NCBI GenBank assembly: GCA_034670405.1
Contig: JAXDDX010000035.1
Span: forward strand, 1,931,001-1,995,000
DNA from: Hoplostethus atlanticus
Lineage: Eukaryota; Chordata; Actinopteri; Trachichthyiformes; Trachichthyidae
Direction: 5' to 3'
DNA length: 64,000 bases
Shown: in pieces, positions 12,801 through 25,060 of the stretch
How positions within the stretch are numbered: position 1 is the stretch's first letter
Layout of the letters: each line of letters opens with the position of its first letter
The notes under the pieces: model-generated
Databases searched by the model: none
What the model saw: only the letters and a program-made list of their open reading frames with translations
Told to the model about the DNA's origin: nothing
Program-made: the position numbers and the translations under genes

Positions 12801-14973
12801 TGGGGAAAGTTGGGGTTTTTACATTGTCAGTGTTAAAGCTATTTGTGTACCGGTCTATAACGCTGTGTTAGCAGGAGCTGCTGGGACTAAGAATTAGCAA
12901 GTCAAGCAAATAATTTGATAAAGACGAAGGAAGAGGAGAGCTCAGATAATCACGGTTGTGTTCATGATGGAATTTAAATGTGGAAAATCAGCAAATGCAG
13001 AAATAGACGGCGTTCAGAAATACAAAGGGGAAATCTTATGGCAGCGTTTCTTAAAGTGGGCAGACTTCACAATGAGACCTGGAGAGGCTGATAATTAGCT
13101 CTCGGCCTAAAAACAACCCTAAGCCTATTGATTCATTTAAAAAAACTAAATGTTGTCATTACCCAGTTGCCCAGTATTTTCTGTGTTGGTTGTTAAATGA
13201 ATGACCCCCCTCCTCCCCCCATCATCCACAAAGACTTTCTATGTTTTCTGGTGTTGGAGTGATTTCCTGTTAGGGCGCTGCCTGTGAGAAATCCCAAACG
13301 CGTTGTCAGCGCATGTCATTAAAAGCTTACAGAAAATAAACCGTCCCTGGGATTCAGGCTGTGCCGTGTCGTGTCGAGCTGCAGGGGGGGCGGGGTGAAA
13401 ATGTGCGAAGACAGAAACCAAAGTGCATCGGAGGAGGATTAGTTGGCCCTAGTGGCCATGCTGTTTGTACATGCCTGCCACCGTAATCTGCGGGGGGGGG
13501 GGGGGAAGGGCGAATGTCACATCCTTCTGTTTTGACATGGATATACATACTGTGGCTGTTATCATTACTGATGTCCTTATCGACATGCAGCTCCATTCCC
13601 CTCCCCGTGGAAACCAAACACAGGTTGGAGGCAGGCGGCTGTAAGGAGGCGGAGAGACAGGCAGGGCACAGGTTGTACTTATATTTCAACCGCGTATGAC
13701 ATCTTCACCTTAGGGACAGGAAACTATACACAGTAACGTGGCGCCCTTCCTCTGATGTGATAATAAGGAACATTTACTGTATGTCCGTCACGGTTTATGA
13801 TTCCAGGACATCGGCATACCGTGTGTGTACGAATCGTAATCAAATAAGTCACAGAAATATCGCTGAGTCGTGTATTACCAAGCTTGAGAAGATTGTTTCC
13901 ACAGTTTATTCTAACTGAGATAAATCCACAACCGTTTGGTGGAGTCTAGGGGTTGCCTGCACTCCCAAACAAGCCAGTGCTTTATGGGAAATTTCATATT
14001 TTGTGACTCAATTTCCACCGATAATTGAAACAGTGCATTCACCGCAGAATGCTCCTTATAATGAACATAATTAATTAAGCAAAAACGTAGAAGACATGCT
14101 CCCAAAGATCAGCCCCCAGGGACCGGCACTGCAGGGGGGGGCGGTGTAGAGGGCTCCTCCGGTTAACGGTCCAGGTTGCCTCTTGTTTGGTTAGAAATCA
14201 TTAAATTACAGTAATGACTAATTTCTCATTCCTGCACGCAAATCCGCCAGAGACCACCGCGGATTTAATAAAAAGAGCCTGGCAATGAATTACAAACACT
14301 GGATGGCGGAGAAAAAAAAGGGGCTACGTGATTATACAGAGTAATTCAAAAAGTGCATTAATAAAACAATACAGAAACATTCCTAAATCATTTGAGATAA
14401 AGGCTATTTGCATAATTCATTAAGATTAATCAGAGCAACCAATCCGCCGCAGAGCTCTGAGGAAGAGAGAGCGGAGGATGGATCCAATCCCCTGGAAAAG
14501 AAAAAACCCTTTCAATCTACAAACAATGATACAAATCTACCCTTGGATCGGAGAATTAACCTCAGCGCGCTTTATAGCCCCCACAGTATTGAAACACAAC
14601 CCTTCAGTCATTCGCCTTAATGTGCGCTAATATTCCATTCATATTGAAATGTCTTTTCATGGCGCGGAGATCCTCTGGGTTTTGCTGCTCCGGCATGAAA
14701 GGCCCTTGAACAAAAAAAACAAAAAGTTGAATGGAAATTAAATCGGTGCGTTTTTGAAAACCGCGGCGGTGTGAATGTGAAAGCCCGTCTTGTTTGACAT
14801 TGCTACGTGTTGCTTTTGACTCCTTGGCATTTCGTTCGCCGCAGTAGAACGGGCTGGGTGGGACACCCTCTGGGAGTGGTCATGGATCACATAGATGGGT
14901 GACCTGTTGTGTTGTCAGAGACCACCTGTAACCACTGACCCTCCTTCACTTCATGCTCTCTACCACTGCAGAA
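12801..14973. other. Intergenic sequence downstream of TAFA2
   Basis: No exon is recognised. A 14-G run lies at 13492-13505. The part from about 13.9 to 14.65 kb is poor in repeats and rich in TAAT/ATTA-type homeodomain cores and TTTGCATAATTCATTA-like sequence. That is the texture of a conserved enhancer, but this cannot be decided without alignment. Confidence 0.6.
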
Positions 14974-15835
14974 TAGGGTTCGACTGATATTGTTTTTTTA
15001 AGGCTGATACTGATAGTGATATTTTGTGCCAGTATTCAATATCTTTACATTTAACCATGTTATTTTTGTCAGGGTAGAAAAGCCTCTGAAACAGCATTTA
15101 GACCAACCCATGTGAAATCTTCCATTTCACATATGCTTGTCATATGCTTTACTCACATGTGCAATGAAATGTCCACATGTGAAAATATAATGTGTGTCAA
15201 AGTCACATGTGAATTCGACATTTCCACGTGATTGTCCCTATTCACATGTGAAAAAATGTTTACACGTGAAAATGAAGTCTGTCACTAAATCACATGTGAA
15301 TTCGACATTTCCACATGTGATTGGCTCTATTCACATGTGAAAAACTAAAACACATGTGGGAACACTCACATGTTGTTTTCCATGTCATTTCCACATGTGA
15401 CTTTTTTGTAAGGGAAGGGACACTAAAAATTCTTAAGGTTGGTTAGCAGCTTCTTAACGCCTCCCCTCCACTGACCTCACGCACAATATGAACATGTTCA
15501 AACAAGCCTTGTGACTAAATCATTGGTTTACAATGTGCAGTAGGAGTGACAGCTGTCACTGGACTGGACTGTGATTGGTGCAAATAATCAGACATCGCTT
15601 TTTTGAAATACTTTCCCGAGAGGACTTTAACTCAGGGGTCCTTGCATGTTTTATAGACCGCCACACCCTACTGAAATTTCTCTGGTAAGCCACCTGAAAT
15701 AAAAATGATAGTCATAAAAAGATGTTCAAGAGCTGTGGTTAGGGAGCAATCTTCATTATATTGGAGGTGGATGACATTTACTGGCAGATTTTTAATAAAA
15801 GGCCAATATCAGACCGAACTCTACCGATAAAAATT
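14974..15835. mobile_element. MITE with TAGGGTTCGAC ends, split by other sequence
   Basis: The left part (14974 to about 15065) begins TAGGGTTCGACTGATATTG. The right part (about 15755-15835) contains TATTGGAGGTGGATGAC, CTGGCAGAT and GGCCAATATC and ends near CTACCGATA. Both parts match, in the same order, the compact copy at 22224-22440. The roughly 690 bp between them, including the CACATGTG array, are absent from the compact copy and are presumably a later insertion. No coding capacity. Confidence 0.6.
15120..15402. repeat. CACATGTG palindrome array
   Basis: Nine exact copies of the 8-bp palindrome CACATGTG occur at 15154, 15174, 15204, 15243, 15291, 15312, 15332, 15351 and 15392, with two CACGTG variants at 15225 and 15263. 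Part of the array is a tandem duplication with a period of 87-89 bp (15204-15268 against 15291-15358), in which the CACGTG sites of the first unit correspond to CACATGTG in the second. Flanking bases (TCACATGTGAAA / TTTCCACATGTG) alternate in orientation. CACATGTG contains an E-box, but a plain repeat origin is equally possible. Confidence 0.85.
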
Positions 15836-17147
15836 GTAGTATTACCTCCTTTTTCACTTTTTGCTGGAGAATACCCAAACTTTATAAAGATAAAGCAACA
15901 GCTGGATAGAACATTAACAGCTGGTACAAACCAATTTATTTTTTTGCCTTATCTAATTCACACAACAAGATAGGAATCTGAGGCCAATAGAGATAAATGT
16001 CTTTACTCCCCCCCCCCAGAAACAACAACAATGTACATTTAGATCTAAATCAAGAAAGGTCTTGCACTTGCTTTGAAATGTGCACGCTGGAAACAAAGCT
16101 CTCAGTTACACAAACACCATCTGGTAGGTTTGCCAGGGCTGTATCTTGACAGGATGAATTAGTCTGAAAAACTGTCAGATACACCGAGCAAAATTAGATT
16201 TTCTCATTTCCTAATGAAAGCTGACAGAGTGTAATGAAAAACCACTGGATCTTGAAAACACCCAAGATGAACTGTAAAAGTCGGGCTGGAAAAACTTCCC
16301 CACTTGTTTATCTAATTGTGTTTTTCTCACTCCGTTTTCAATATCTGCGGCATTTTCCGTCTCCAAATTGGATGTTCTAATTCACTTTGGGTCGGAGTTT
16401 GATGTTATTTCTGACGGGTGTTTGTGTTATTCCCGTCTACCATAAGCAGTTTATTTTGAAGTGAGTTGTGCCTCTCTCCGTGTACGCGCTGCTGTGACCC
16501 GAGGCGTAATGGGATTATCCTGCTCCAGGCAAGACGTAGATGCCTGGAATTTTAATATCAAAGTATTCCTCCTCGAGTACCTGACACTTCCTCCTCTCTT
16601 TGTTTCTCATGCCTGGCTGGACTGAGAGGCGATAAGCCCCTACGTATCACAACCAAGCCCACAGCGAGTCACTCACACCTCCTACTGAGTTCTGATCATA
16701 CTGGATTTCGCCGTGGTCCCAAAATGCTGTAAAACAGTCCGACTGAGCGCCCCTGCTCGACGGGCCGGAAGCTGTGCGGCATGCTATAGGTGCCTATGTC
16801 CGAGCGCAGTGTTGACAAGGCATTAGTGCTGGCCAGTGCATCTGCTCTCTCGCCCCTCATCAGAGACACTCTCCACTCCCACACTGCATTATCACAATGC
16901 CCCCCGGGTCAGCAGAGAGGCCTGCTGTAATTTGAAAAGGAAATTATCTTTTGTGAAACTTACTCAGACAGACGGAAAGCGGGAGGAAGAAGCACCGGAG
17001 GGAGGGAGGGAGGGAAGGAGTATGTGTATTGGCAGGGGGAGCTGTTAGAAAAGGTGAAAATACTGCTTCCTCCCTTGGCAACCTGTGAACAGGTTAATGG
17101 GAGTGAGGTTTGGAATGAGCTGATATCTATCTGGATGGGCAGAGGGA

Positions 17148-17152
<5 letters not shown>

Positions 17153-17190
<38 letters not shown>

Positions 17191-17192
17191 AC
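17153..17192. repeat. (AC)n microsatellite
   Basis: About sixteen perfect AC units followed by an interrupted AC tail. Confidence 0.98.
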
Positions 17193-17260
17193 AAAATGAC
17201 ATTCTGATGGATTTCTAACTGCCTTTTTTCTCCTTGGCCCCATTTCATGATGCGTGTGCA

Positions 17261-17282
17261 TTTATTTATTTATTTATTTATT
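17261..17282. repeat. (TTTA)n microsatellite
   Basis: Five TTTA tetranucleotide units. Confidence 0.95.
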
Positions 17283-18659
17283 CTTTCGCGGCTCTAAATA
17301 GCTTCCGGAGGAGGGCGCCGATTTTGTCTAATGGTCAGGTTACATAGCGCCGGGGAACTGGGTTGGCCCCAATAAGGTAGTTGATGAGCTGAAGGACAAG
17401 TTGATGATGCTAGTGAAATTAAAGTATCATTCTACATTTTCCTTCAGAAGGGGAGGGGGAGGGGGGGGGCGCAATGGACTGTCATGTTGTTGGATGTTTC
17501 TCGCGTGTAGATTTCCCTTACCTGTTTCAGTCGCAGCAGTTTGTGTTTTTTCCTTATCATCACTGACACGCTCTCTCAACCTGATGTTTATTAAATGGTG
17601 ACGGGGGGAAAATCAAGCCACCCAATGTGGCAGTGCGGTTCCGTATTGGTTCCACCTTGATGAACATGGAAGCACTCACACAGTGTCGCAACAGACACCC
17701 GGGCAGAAATCACCCACATCTCCCCCTTGATAGAAGCTGGCTGACAGTGGGAATCTACCCTCTCTCGCTTTTGATGTAATTTGCAGAGATAGCGTACGTC
17801 CACGTTTCAAACAAAATCAACTGCACAGGAGATTAGATCGCCTAGCGCACATTTCATTTTAACAAGGCTGTGTTTTTTTTAATATCAAGGCTAAAATGAG
17901 AGATTAAACTTTAAAGGGAACACAGATAAGATCCAACAAAGTTCAGACTCGTGAACATGTTTAATCCGCTTCCATCTTGTTTGATATTTTCACCACATCG
18001 GGAAGGATGAAGATCTTGTAGCAGCCCCCTCGCAGCCATATGGTAGTGTACAGGTGGACCTTGGTGATTAATACAAATGATTTATCAAAGTAAATACCAT
18101 CCTCTCTCAGCCAAAGAGTGATTTAAGATCTGTGGCCCGCTGAGGTACAGGGAACTTCCTCCGACAGATGTTCCTGACTAATTATCTATTGTAGCACAGA
18201 TCCCAGAATCCCTCAGTTCCCCTTGTTGTCTTCCGGTGGGAGCCTGGTCATCCCCGTTTCATATCCTTGGCTTGGTCTCCGCTTACCTGGGGCACTCCTC
18301 TCCATCTGTGAAGGGAGCCAGAGACGCACAGGCTAGCCCAACCAGCAACATACAGTGCCATACACATACCTTTAGCTGTCATATTTCAAGTGCAAACATC
18401 CCTCTATCCTGCTGTTTAGGCTCAACGGGAGAGGAGTTATATAAAGTGCAACAGTCAACAGCTGTTATGTTTGAGTGTGTTTTGCACAAAACCAAGCCAT
18501 AGTGTAGGAGTCTTTGATGAAGCCATGTGGTCAGGTGTGGATCCAGACCCTTGAGCACCCTTGTTTGTTTTGTATTCTCCTGCAGGATCTGACCGGACAT
18601 GCACAGATTGATTTTATGCATCTAATTCAACAATACAGTTAATTCCTCAAGAGTGAAAA

Positions 18660-18706
18660 ATACAAGCAAGCAGAAGTGAAGTAAAAATGCAAGCAAGCAG
18701 AAGTGA
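18660..18706. repeat. Short tandem duplication
   Basis: A GCAAGCAAGCAGAAGTGA motif occurs twice, 27 bp apart, separated by an A-rich spacer. Confidence 0.85.
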
Positions 18707-20658
18707 GTCGGTTCAAAGGTACTGTGACTCAGCGTGTAGAGATAATGCTGTGCGAATCCCTTCTCAAAAAGAATTTAAGATCTGAGATGAAAAGGAGTTT
18801 TCTGCTCTTAACACTGTTCCCTACGATGAGCATGTTGGCAAATTTACGCAGATGAATAATTCAACAAAGGAGCATTTACAAGGAGAGCAAATTGAAACAG
18901 CGCGCATGCTTTCACAAACACTGCCTAAATATTTCAGGAGCGGAAGGTCAGAAGAAAAATGGCGGTTTTAGCTACACGACGACGGAATGACGCAATGCCT
19001 CTGGTTCTGTCAGTCGCCTAAGAACTCTCCTAGCGTCTCCCACTCAGACTAATGGACTAGAAGTTCGAGAAAACCCCCTCCTTTACACAGAGAGAACTTC
19101 AGCACCTCAGACAACCCGGACCAGAGCAAGCAGAGCTCGAATGGATTAAGATATGCTTGGCTGCCTTTCGCAGCCCTGTCAATGTGGGCTGGGTGTCTGT
19201 GCCGTACAGATCAGAGAGAGACGCAGGAAGGTCATCGCCACTGGGAAAAAGGAGGCAGTGAAAATATTGTCCTGACAAGATGTAGAGTGACTTTTGCAAC
19301 CCAAGGCTTGTGTTTCAGATTAAACCATGTTGGTTTATAGGAGAGGTGAAGTCAAAGGAGGTGTAAAGGGTGGATTTGAAGGGTGTTGATGTCACTGCGT
19401 TCACATTTCTTGTCTCTGAACGCACTGGTTCTCCTCCTAATGGGATGGAGGATGTTCCCAACACATGTGCCCACTAGTGAAAGAGGGTATAACTTCCAGT
19501 GAGTTTGACATGGACAGCCGTGTTAAATGTTATATAATATGTTATTCTATCCATCATTTGCAGATGAATTCATAGCTGTTCTTTAATAAAACCATCAGTA
19601 CAGTTGTTGGTCTGTTATCGGTTGTTGTTGTTGTTGTCGGTCTCTTTTTGTTCTTGTTTTGTTTGTGTACATTCCTGTCAAATCCCTCTCTTATTAATGC
19701 CTTAGTGTAACTGATATCACATATCACACACATATAACTCATTAGTGTCTTTTTTGACCCATTTCCCAGCCCGTCATTTTGACGTCCCTCTGAATATTTC
19801 TCCGGCGCGTTGCTCAGAACCATTTGTAGAATCAGAGTCCCTTGATGGCTCTCTGTCATTGGAGTCCCAGGAGATCCTCTCGTCAAACATAAAAATAAAA
19901 AAAGTGATTTCAAAGAGTTATTGACTGTAATGTTCTCCGCCCAAAGATGTGCATGCATGCTGCACGTAAGTACTGTATATAGAACAAATATGTGGTCCAG
20001 GTTGCTCAGTTCTGACTGAATCTATTGATGTCCTCAGGGATGACAGATGGAACAAATGAAAGTGTGAAAATGTAAGTAGATAGACCAAAATATACCTGCG
20101 GTCTAGCTAGTGGAGCTCAGGAGGAACGAGTGTTTGGAAAGCTCAGCATAACACTTCATCTCAAATCACAAATGTAAGGCATGCACATTCATTATAGATA
20201 CACCACATCCAATAACTCAGTCAAATAACGGTCTGCTGCTCACTGGAACACTATTCAAGTGAGTGAGATCCCCGCCGGATCACCATGGGTTATTTTTTAA
20301 TGAAACTCATTAGGCCTGCCAGTTATGGAGCCGTCCAGCAGCTCCTCCTTGTTTGTTTCCATGCGCCGTGGCAGTTTAGGTGCTGTTCTGGCTCGGTCCA
20401 GAAAAGGCCTCGGCAGCTATCTCTATTAGTTTGGCTGATTCAGGGTTGTTAGCCATTTTTAATTTCCCATTAGACTCACAAAAGATCTATTCATGTTCTC
20501 TCTCAGGTAACTCATTAATTTGCTGTGATGCATGTGAGATGGTGAGTGAGGGCGTCTTGCCAAGAATTGGTTAGCATTTTATGCATAAAAGAAACTAGAG
20601 ACTGGAGCAGATGGTTACATTAGGGACTGATGATATTGACACAATGCAGGGTGTGGGT

Positions 20659-20662
<4 letters not shown>

Positions 20663-20690
<28 letters not shown>
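20663..20690. repeat. (GT)n microsatellite
   Basis: About fourteen GT units within a longer GT-rich tract (20650-20740). Confidence 0.97.
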
Positions 20691-20694
<4 letters not shown>

Positions 20695-20923
20695 CTCTGT
20701 TCGTGTGTCTGTGTGTGTATGGATATGTGTGTGCATATATGTATATACATAAACTCAGCATGTACATGTGGTACATTAGCATGTCCTATATCTTGTGTAC
20801 GTGTGTGTGCAGCACACTCTACTCCATATTCATATCGATATTTGTGATTATGTGTTCGTAATAACTAATATTCCATAACTGTCTCGTTTTTCAGTGTGAA
20901 TTTACAGAACAATGGTAAGGCGG

Positions 20924-21722
20924 CCTTAAGGTACACAACACAACAACATTAACGAAGCAAACAAAAGCTGACGACATAATAACATTAATCCACAACACAA
21001 CAGTATTAGCAGAAAGTAAACATTTCTGAAAACGCTGCATTTGAAAAAACAATCAAACATGTACAACACTGCGACATTACGTGACAACACAACAGCATTA
21101 ATCCACAACACAGCAACATTAACCCACAGCACAACAGCATTAACCCACAGTGCAACAGCATTAACAAAAACCAAACATTTGCCAAAATGCCACTAAGGGC
21201 AGTGCAACGTGGAATTGGTTGTGATCCCGTTCTCGCTCATTCAGAAATTCTCCAGGTTTAAATCCCTTAGCTAATTAGCTATTTAATCATCTCAACCAAC
21301 GAAAATGTAAGTTTGCTTTAATGCATTTAATGTTATAATTAATTGTATCTGTAACATTTAACGTTGAAACCAAACTAATTCCATGTGGCACTGCCCCTAG
21401 TGACCCGGAGCACTTCCGTTGTGCATGACTTGAAATGCAGCATTTTGGCAAATGTTTGTTTCTGTTAATGCTGTTGCGCTGTGGGTTAATGTTGCTGTGT
21501 TGTGGGTTAATGTTGCTGTGTTGTGGGTTAATGTTGCTGTGTTGTGGGTTAATGTTGTGTTGTCACGGAATGTCGCAGTGTTGTACATGTTTGATTGTTT
21601 TTGCAAATGCAGCATTTTCAGAAATGTTTGGTTTCTGCTAATGCTGTTGTGTTGTGGATTAATGTTATTATGTTGACAGCTTTTATTTGCTTCTTTAATG
21701 TTGTTGTGTTGTGCACCTCAGG
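20924..21722. mobile_element. Long foldback (inverted-repeat) element
   Basis: The left arm (about 20924-21215) and right arm (about 21378-21722) are inverted copies of each other around a spacer of about 160 bp. Shared landmarks, read inward, are GGTRCACAACACAAC, a CAAACAAAAGCTG-like block, ACATTTCTGAAAA..GCTGCATTTG, CAATCAAACATGTACAACAC, and CATTTGCCAAAATG near the spacer. Inside each arm is a minisatellite of 21-nt units based on GTTAATG-TTG-CTGTGTTGTG. The right arm has three full units plus an 18-nt variant, the left arm two plus the variant. No transposase is encoded. The chance frames in this region simply translate the minisatellite. Confidence 0.85.
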
Positions 21723-22223
21723 ACCACCGTACAATGGAGACTGAAAGCAAAAATGAAGTACTGAGAGATTCATGAACACGGCACGGTTTGGACCAGAAAG
21801 AAAGAGAGAGTGCTTGTTGAGCACAACATATTTTGGCCTATAGTGTCAGACCTAGTGAGGCCTAACAGAAGGCTTGGGCGACCCAACACTGCAGGACTTC
21901 ACTTTCATTAAACTCCAAGTGAGTCTCAGCACGCTCGCTTTTGTTCAGGCTGTTCTCTGTGCAGCGCTACCATTTTTCACATCCTTAACTGCTGAATACA
22001 GTTGGAGTACCACTGCATGACTCCGTTCTATGAATCTAGTGGATTTAATTCTGTGTTATAGTCTCACAGCAGTAGACTGCTGACACAAACTGTGCTATTT
22101 GAGGTCAAGATAGTGCTGCTCATATCATCTAAAACAAAACTGACCTAAATCTGTATTACACTCTGGAATGCTGTAGTTTTTGGCAAGAAAATCCCCATGT
22201 GGGTTCATGAACAGTCAGCAGGT
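21723..22223. other. Spacer between foldback element and MITE
   Basis: About 500 bp with no recognised gene, RNA or repeat. Confidence 0.6.
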
Positions 22224-22440
22224 TAGGGTTCAACGATATGGGTCAATATGATACCGATATCTTTGGATTGAAGTGGTCAATATGGAAACAAAAACTAACA
22301 AAAAACAAAAACTCATCAAAATGTTGTCATCGAACAAACATCATATCCATCATATTGGAGGTGGATGATAATGACTGGCAGATATCCGTTTTTTCATGAA
22401 TGGCCAATATCTGCCGAACCGATGTATTGGTCTAGCCCTA
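22224..22440. mobile_element. MITE with TAGGG/CCCTA termini, compact copy
   Basis: Begins TAGGGTTCAACGATATGGG and ends GATGTATTGGTCTAGCCCTA, an imperfect terminal inverted repeat of about 20 bp. The interior GATACCGATATC, TATTGGAGGTGGATGA and GGCCAATATCTGCCGAACC blocks recur in the split copy at 14974-15835. At 217 bp it is non-coding. Superfamily is uncertain: the TA at each outer edge would suit a Tc1/mariner-type element. Confidence 0.7.
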
Positions 22441-25013
22441 CAGCAGATATTGGCAGTTCTGTGTTTTTTTGTATTATGACATACTTCTCATCATAAAATA
22501 TGCAAAAAAGTAACCAAGGTAAAATTACTTTCTTCAAAGTTATGGTCAAAGGGAGCCGGGAGAAGAAAAAGTGTGGATGCTGGTGATGAATACACATTCC
22601 AAAGGGGAGCTACACAATGTCAAAGGTCGCCTGTTCATCGAGGCATGTCTGAGCTTTGTGCACTGAAAGTGGATATGCTGAGCTAAAGTGAAATAACATC
22701 TTTAAACGCCTTCTCCGAAGAACCAAAAAGATATATTTTCCTGATGGAAAGCCTCCTTCAAATTCAAAAGAGGACAACAAACATATGAAACATGAAAATA
22801 GTAGCAGCAGTAATCAGCAGGAAGACAAAAAGAAGCAAAGAGCCCTCTTGGAAGAACCTCTAAAGGCTGGAGACATTGCAATTATAGAAACTATTGACTT
22901 GTGTTTCCCAAGGTATGATCAATTGCAGTGAAATAATGACATCTCTGTGTTGTTTTGACCCATTCACAGTGAAGGCAATTTATTTTGTGTGACAGGAGGC
23001 TTGCAAGGGACAACCCAGCTGATGTGTGCCAGAGATCAGGGAGAGGAGAGCTCTCAGCTGGATAGACAGAAGAGAGGAATTGGAGGAAGGTCATTACTTG
23101 ATACAGCGGCTTCTTTCTAAATGTTTTCAGCAGTGAACCTCTCTAATCTTTTATAGAGTTGAGGGTTAACAGTAGCTCTGAATTATTTCTTCCTATGACA
23201 AATGTCAACCATTTTCTGTGTATATCAAACACAGTGTGGGTAGTAATGTCCTCATGCTACAGTTTGTCATTCATTAATCAACTGGTAAAGGTGCTTGTGT
23301 ACCATTTTTAAACATGAATACATCATTGTCAAATGAATTGTGATACCTTGGCAACAAATGAGAACATGGGCGAGACGATTGATAGCCTCTGTCTCATGCC
23401 ACTAGTATGGTTAGTGCTAGTGTTTCTCAAAATTAAGACCACATTTCCCATAAACCCTGATGCCTCCTGTTGAAACTGTGAAAGCTTTAGCTCCGTTTGC
23501 GCTGAAGACGATCGTCCCTCTGCCTTTTACGGTAATTATACTAATGTCTCAAGATTAATGGTAATGATTTATTGATAGTAAAATGCTACTTAGCACCGTT
23601 AATCAAAGATAATATGTTTAAGTTATAGGCAGAGTTCTCCCCAGGGACTTATAAAAAAGACTGTGAGCAGTAAGTGAACCTCTGGTTGGAGCTGGGTAAC
23701 AGATGGAATTGATCACCGCAGAAGGGTGTGGTTTCCAGCAAACCCTCTTCAAAATGAACTCCTCTCTCACACACTTGCACATCTGTATTTGGCCGTGACA
23801 CGGACAAATGGGACGATTGAGGACAGTAGAAAAAAGTACTCCAAGTCCTCTTCCCTTGTTCACAGAAAGCAATCCATCACGCACCCTCCAACCCCTCTCT
23901 GCCTTGTCTGCAAATCGCTTGATTCCCAATCCCAATTCCACCTTCCCATCGCTCCTGGCTTTATTGTTGCTTTCTCCTATGAATGGATGGCACGTCTCGG
24001 GCACGTAATTCTTCTAAAGGAGTGCCCTGCAGATAAGTGGAGGCTAACTGGTTACAGTATCTCGGCAAAAGGTCAATCAACGCCCATCGCCTACTCCCAA
24101 TCCTGAGGTAAACAGATACGGCTCACCAGTGTCGTTTGTGCACGTTCAGTCGATGCAAGAGGCATGGCCTAATGTGTGTTCAATACCCTATATTTAACTT
24201 CATATAAGTCTATAAATACGTAAAACTTAAAATGACAGTGTCCTCATGTAGAAGTGACAGATATTGTGTATGTTCCTCACATAGCCGCTGTAGGTGTGAA
24301 GTCTGTGCTTTTTCTGTCAGGCCCTGTCATGTGGAATGAACGAACACATCACTTGATGTATCGTCTTAGCGGTTCGCGTTGCTCCGTCAGAGTGGTCAGG
24401 TGATATGTAATTATAGACACAACCGTGACTTCATTCTATTTGGAGTGCTAGGTGTAATGTAAACCTGCCTATTAGTGAGATTAGAGATCAGTGAGATTCA
24501 GCTTTGACGCTGGTTTCTACCTCCAACTGCTTTACATCACTTTCACCTGTGAATCACAATGCGTCACCCAACATCACCGTTCACACTGTTCATTTCCCTC
24601 TGTCTCGGAAACCCCTGCAAAGCTCCGCCGCAGCAATCGCCGGGCATATCGCAAATGGAGCACACAATGGCAATGGCATCGCTCTCTTGCCTTCCCAATA
24701 AAGGGGAAGGCGAGGAGTGATAAGTGGGAAGCGCACATTCCATGACACAGTTATTTTAATTAGTTGTCAGGATCTTGAGAAAACACAAAAAGGAGGGGAG
24801 GGAGGGAGGGAGAGATTGAGGGAAATGAGGTTGTTGTTAATTCCGCTGCTGTCTGTTTGCATTTAAGTACTCATTAATCTGAGACAGGGCACACCCTGTT
24901 GTCTTACTGAGCATCTTTTGTAGAAACCAACATTAGCACTTCTGCTGCATCGAGAAATTTCCAGTGATGTTTCATGGGAGAGATGAGCTGAGAGAAAGAG
25001 GGACGGAGAAATT

Positions 25014-25017
<4 letters not shown>

Positions 25018-25055
<38 letters not shown>
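25018..25055. repeat. (GA)n microsatellite
   Basis: About eighteen perfect GA units. Confidence 0.98.

Positions 25056-25060
<5 letters not shown>

Larger units (their letters stand above)
15836..20923. other. Intergenic sequence with microsatellites
   Basis: No host exon is recognised. The segment carries an AC run at 17.15 kb, an ATTT run at 17.26 kb, a short imperfect tandem repeat at 18.66 kb, a GTT run at 19.62 kb and a TG run at 20.66 kb. The block at about 20.30-20.56 kb is repeat-free with TTTTTAATTTCCCATTAG and CTCATTAATTTGC motifs and could be a conserved non-coding element. Confidence 0.6.

Noticed and set aside
15120-15402. CRISPR-like array
   Set aside because: The repeat is an 8-bp palindrome with irregular spacing in a vertebrate genome; no cas genes and no regular spacers.
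21397-21676. Frames with repeated LLCCGLM or similar heptads
   Set aside because: They only translate the 21-nt minisatellite of the foldback element.
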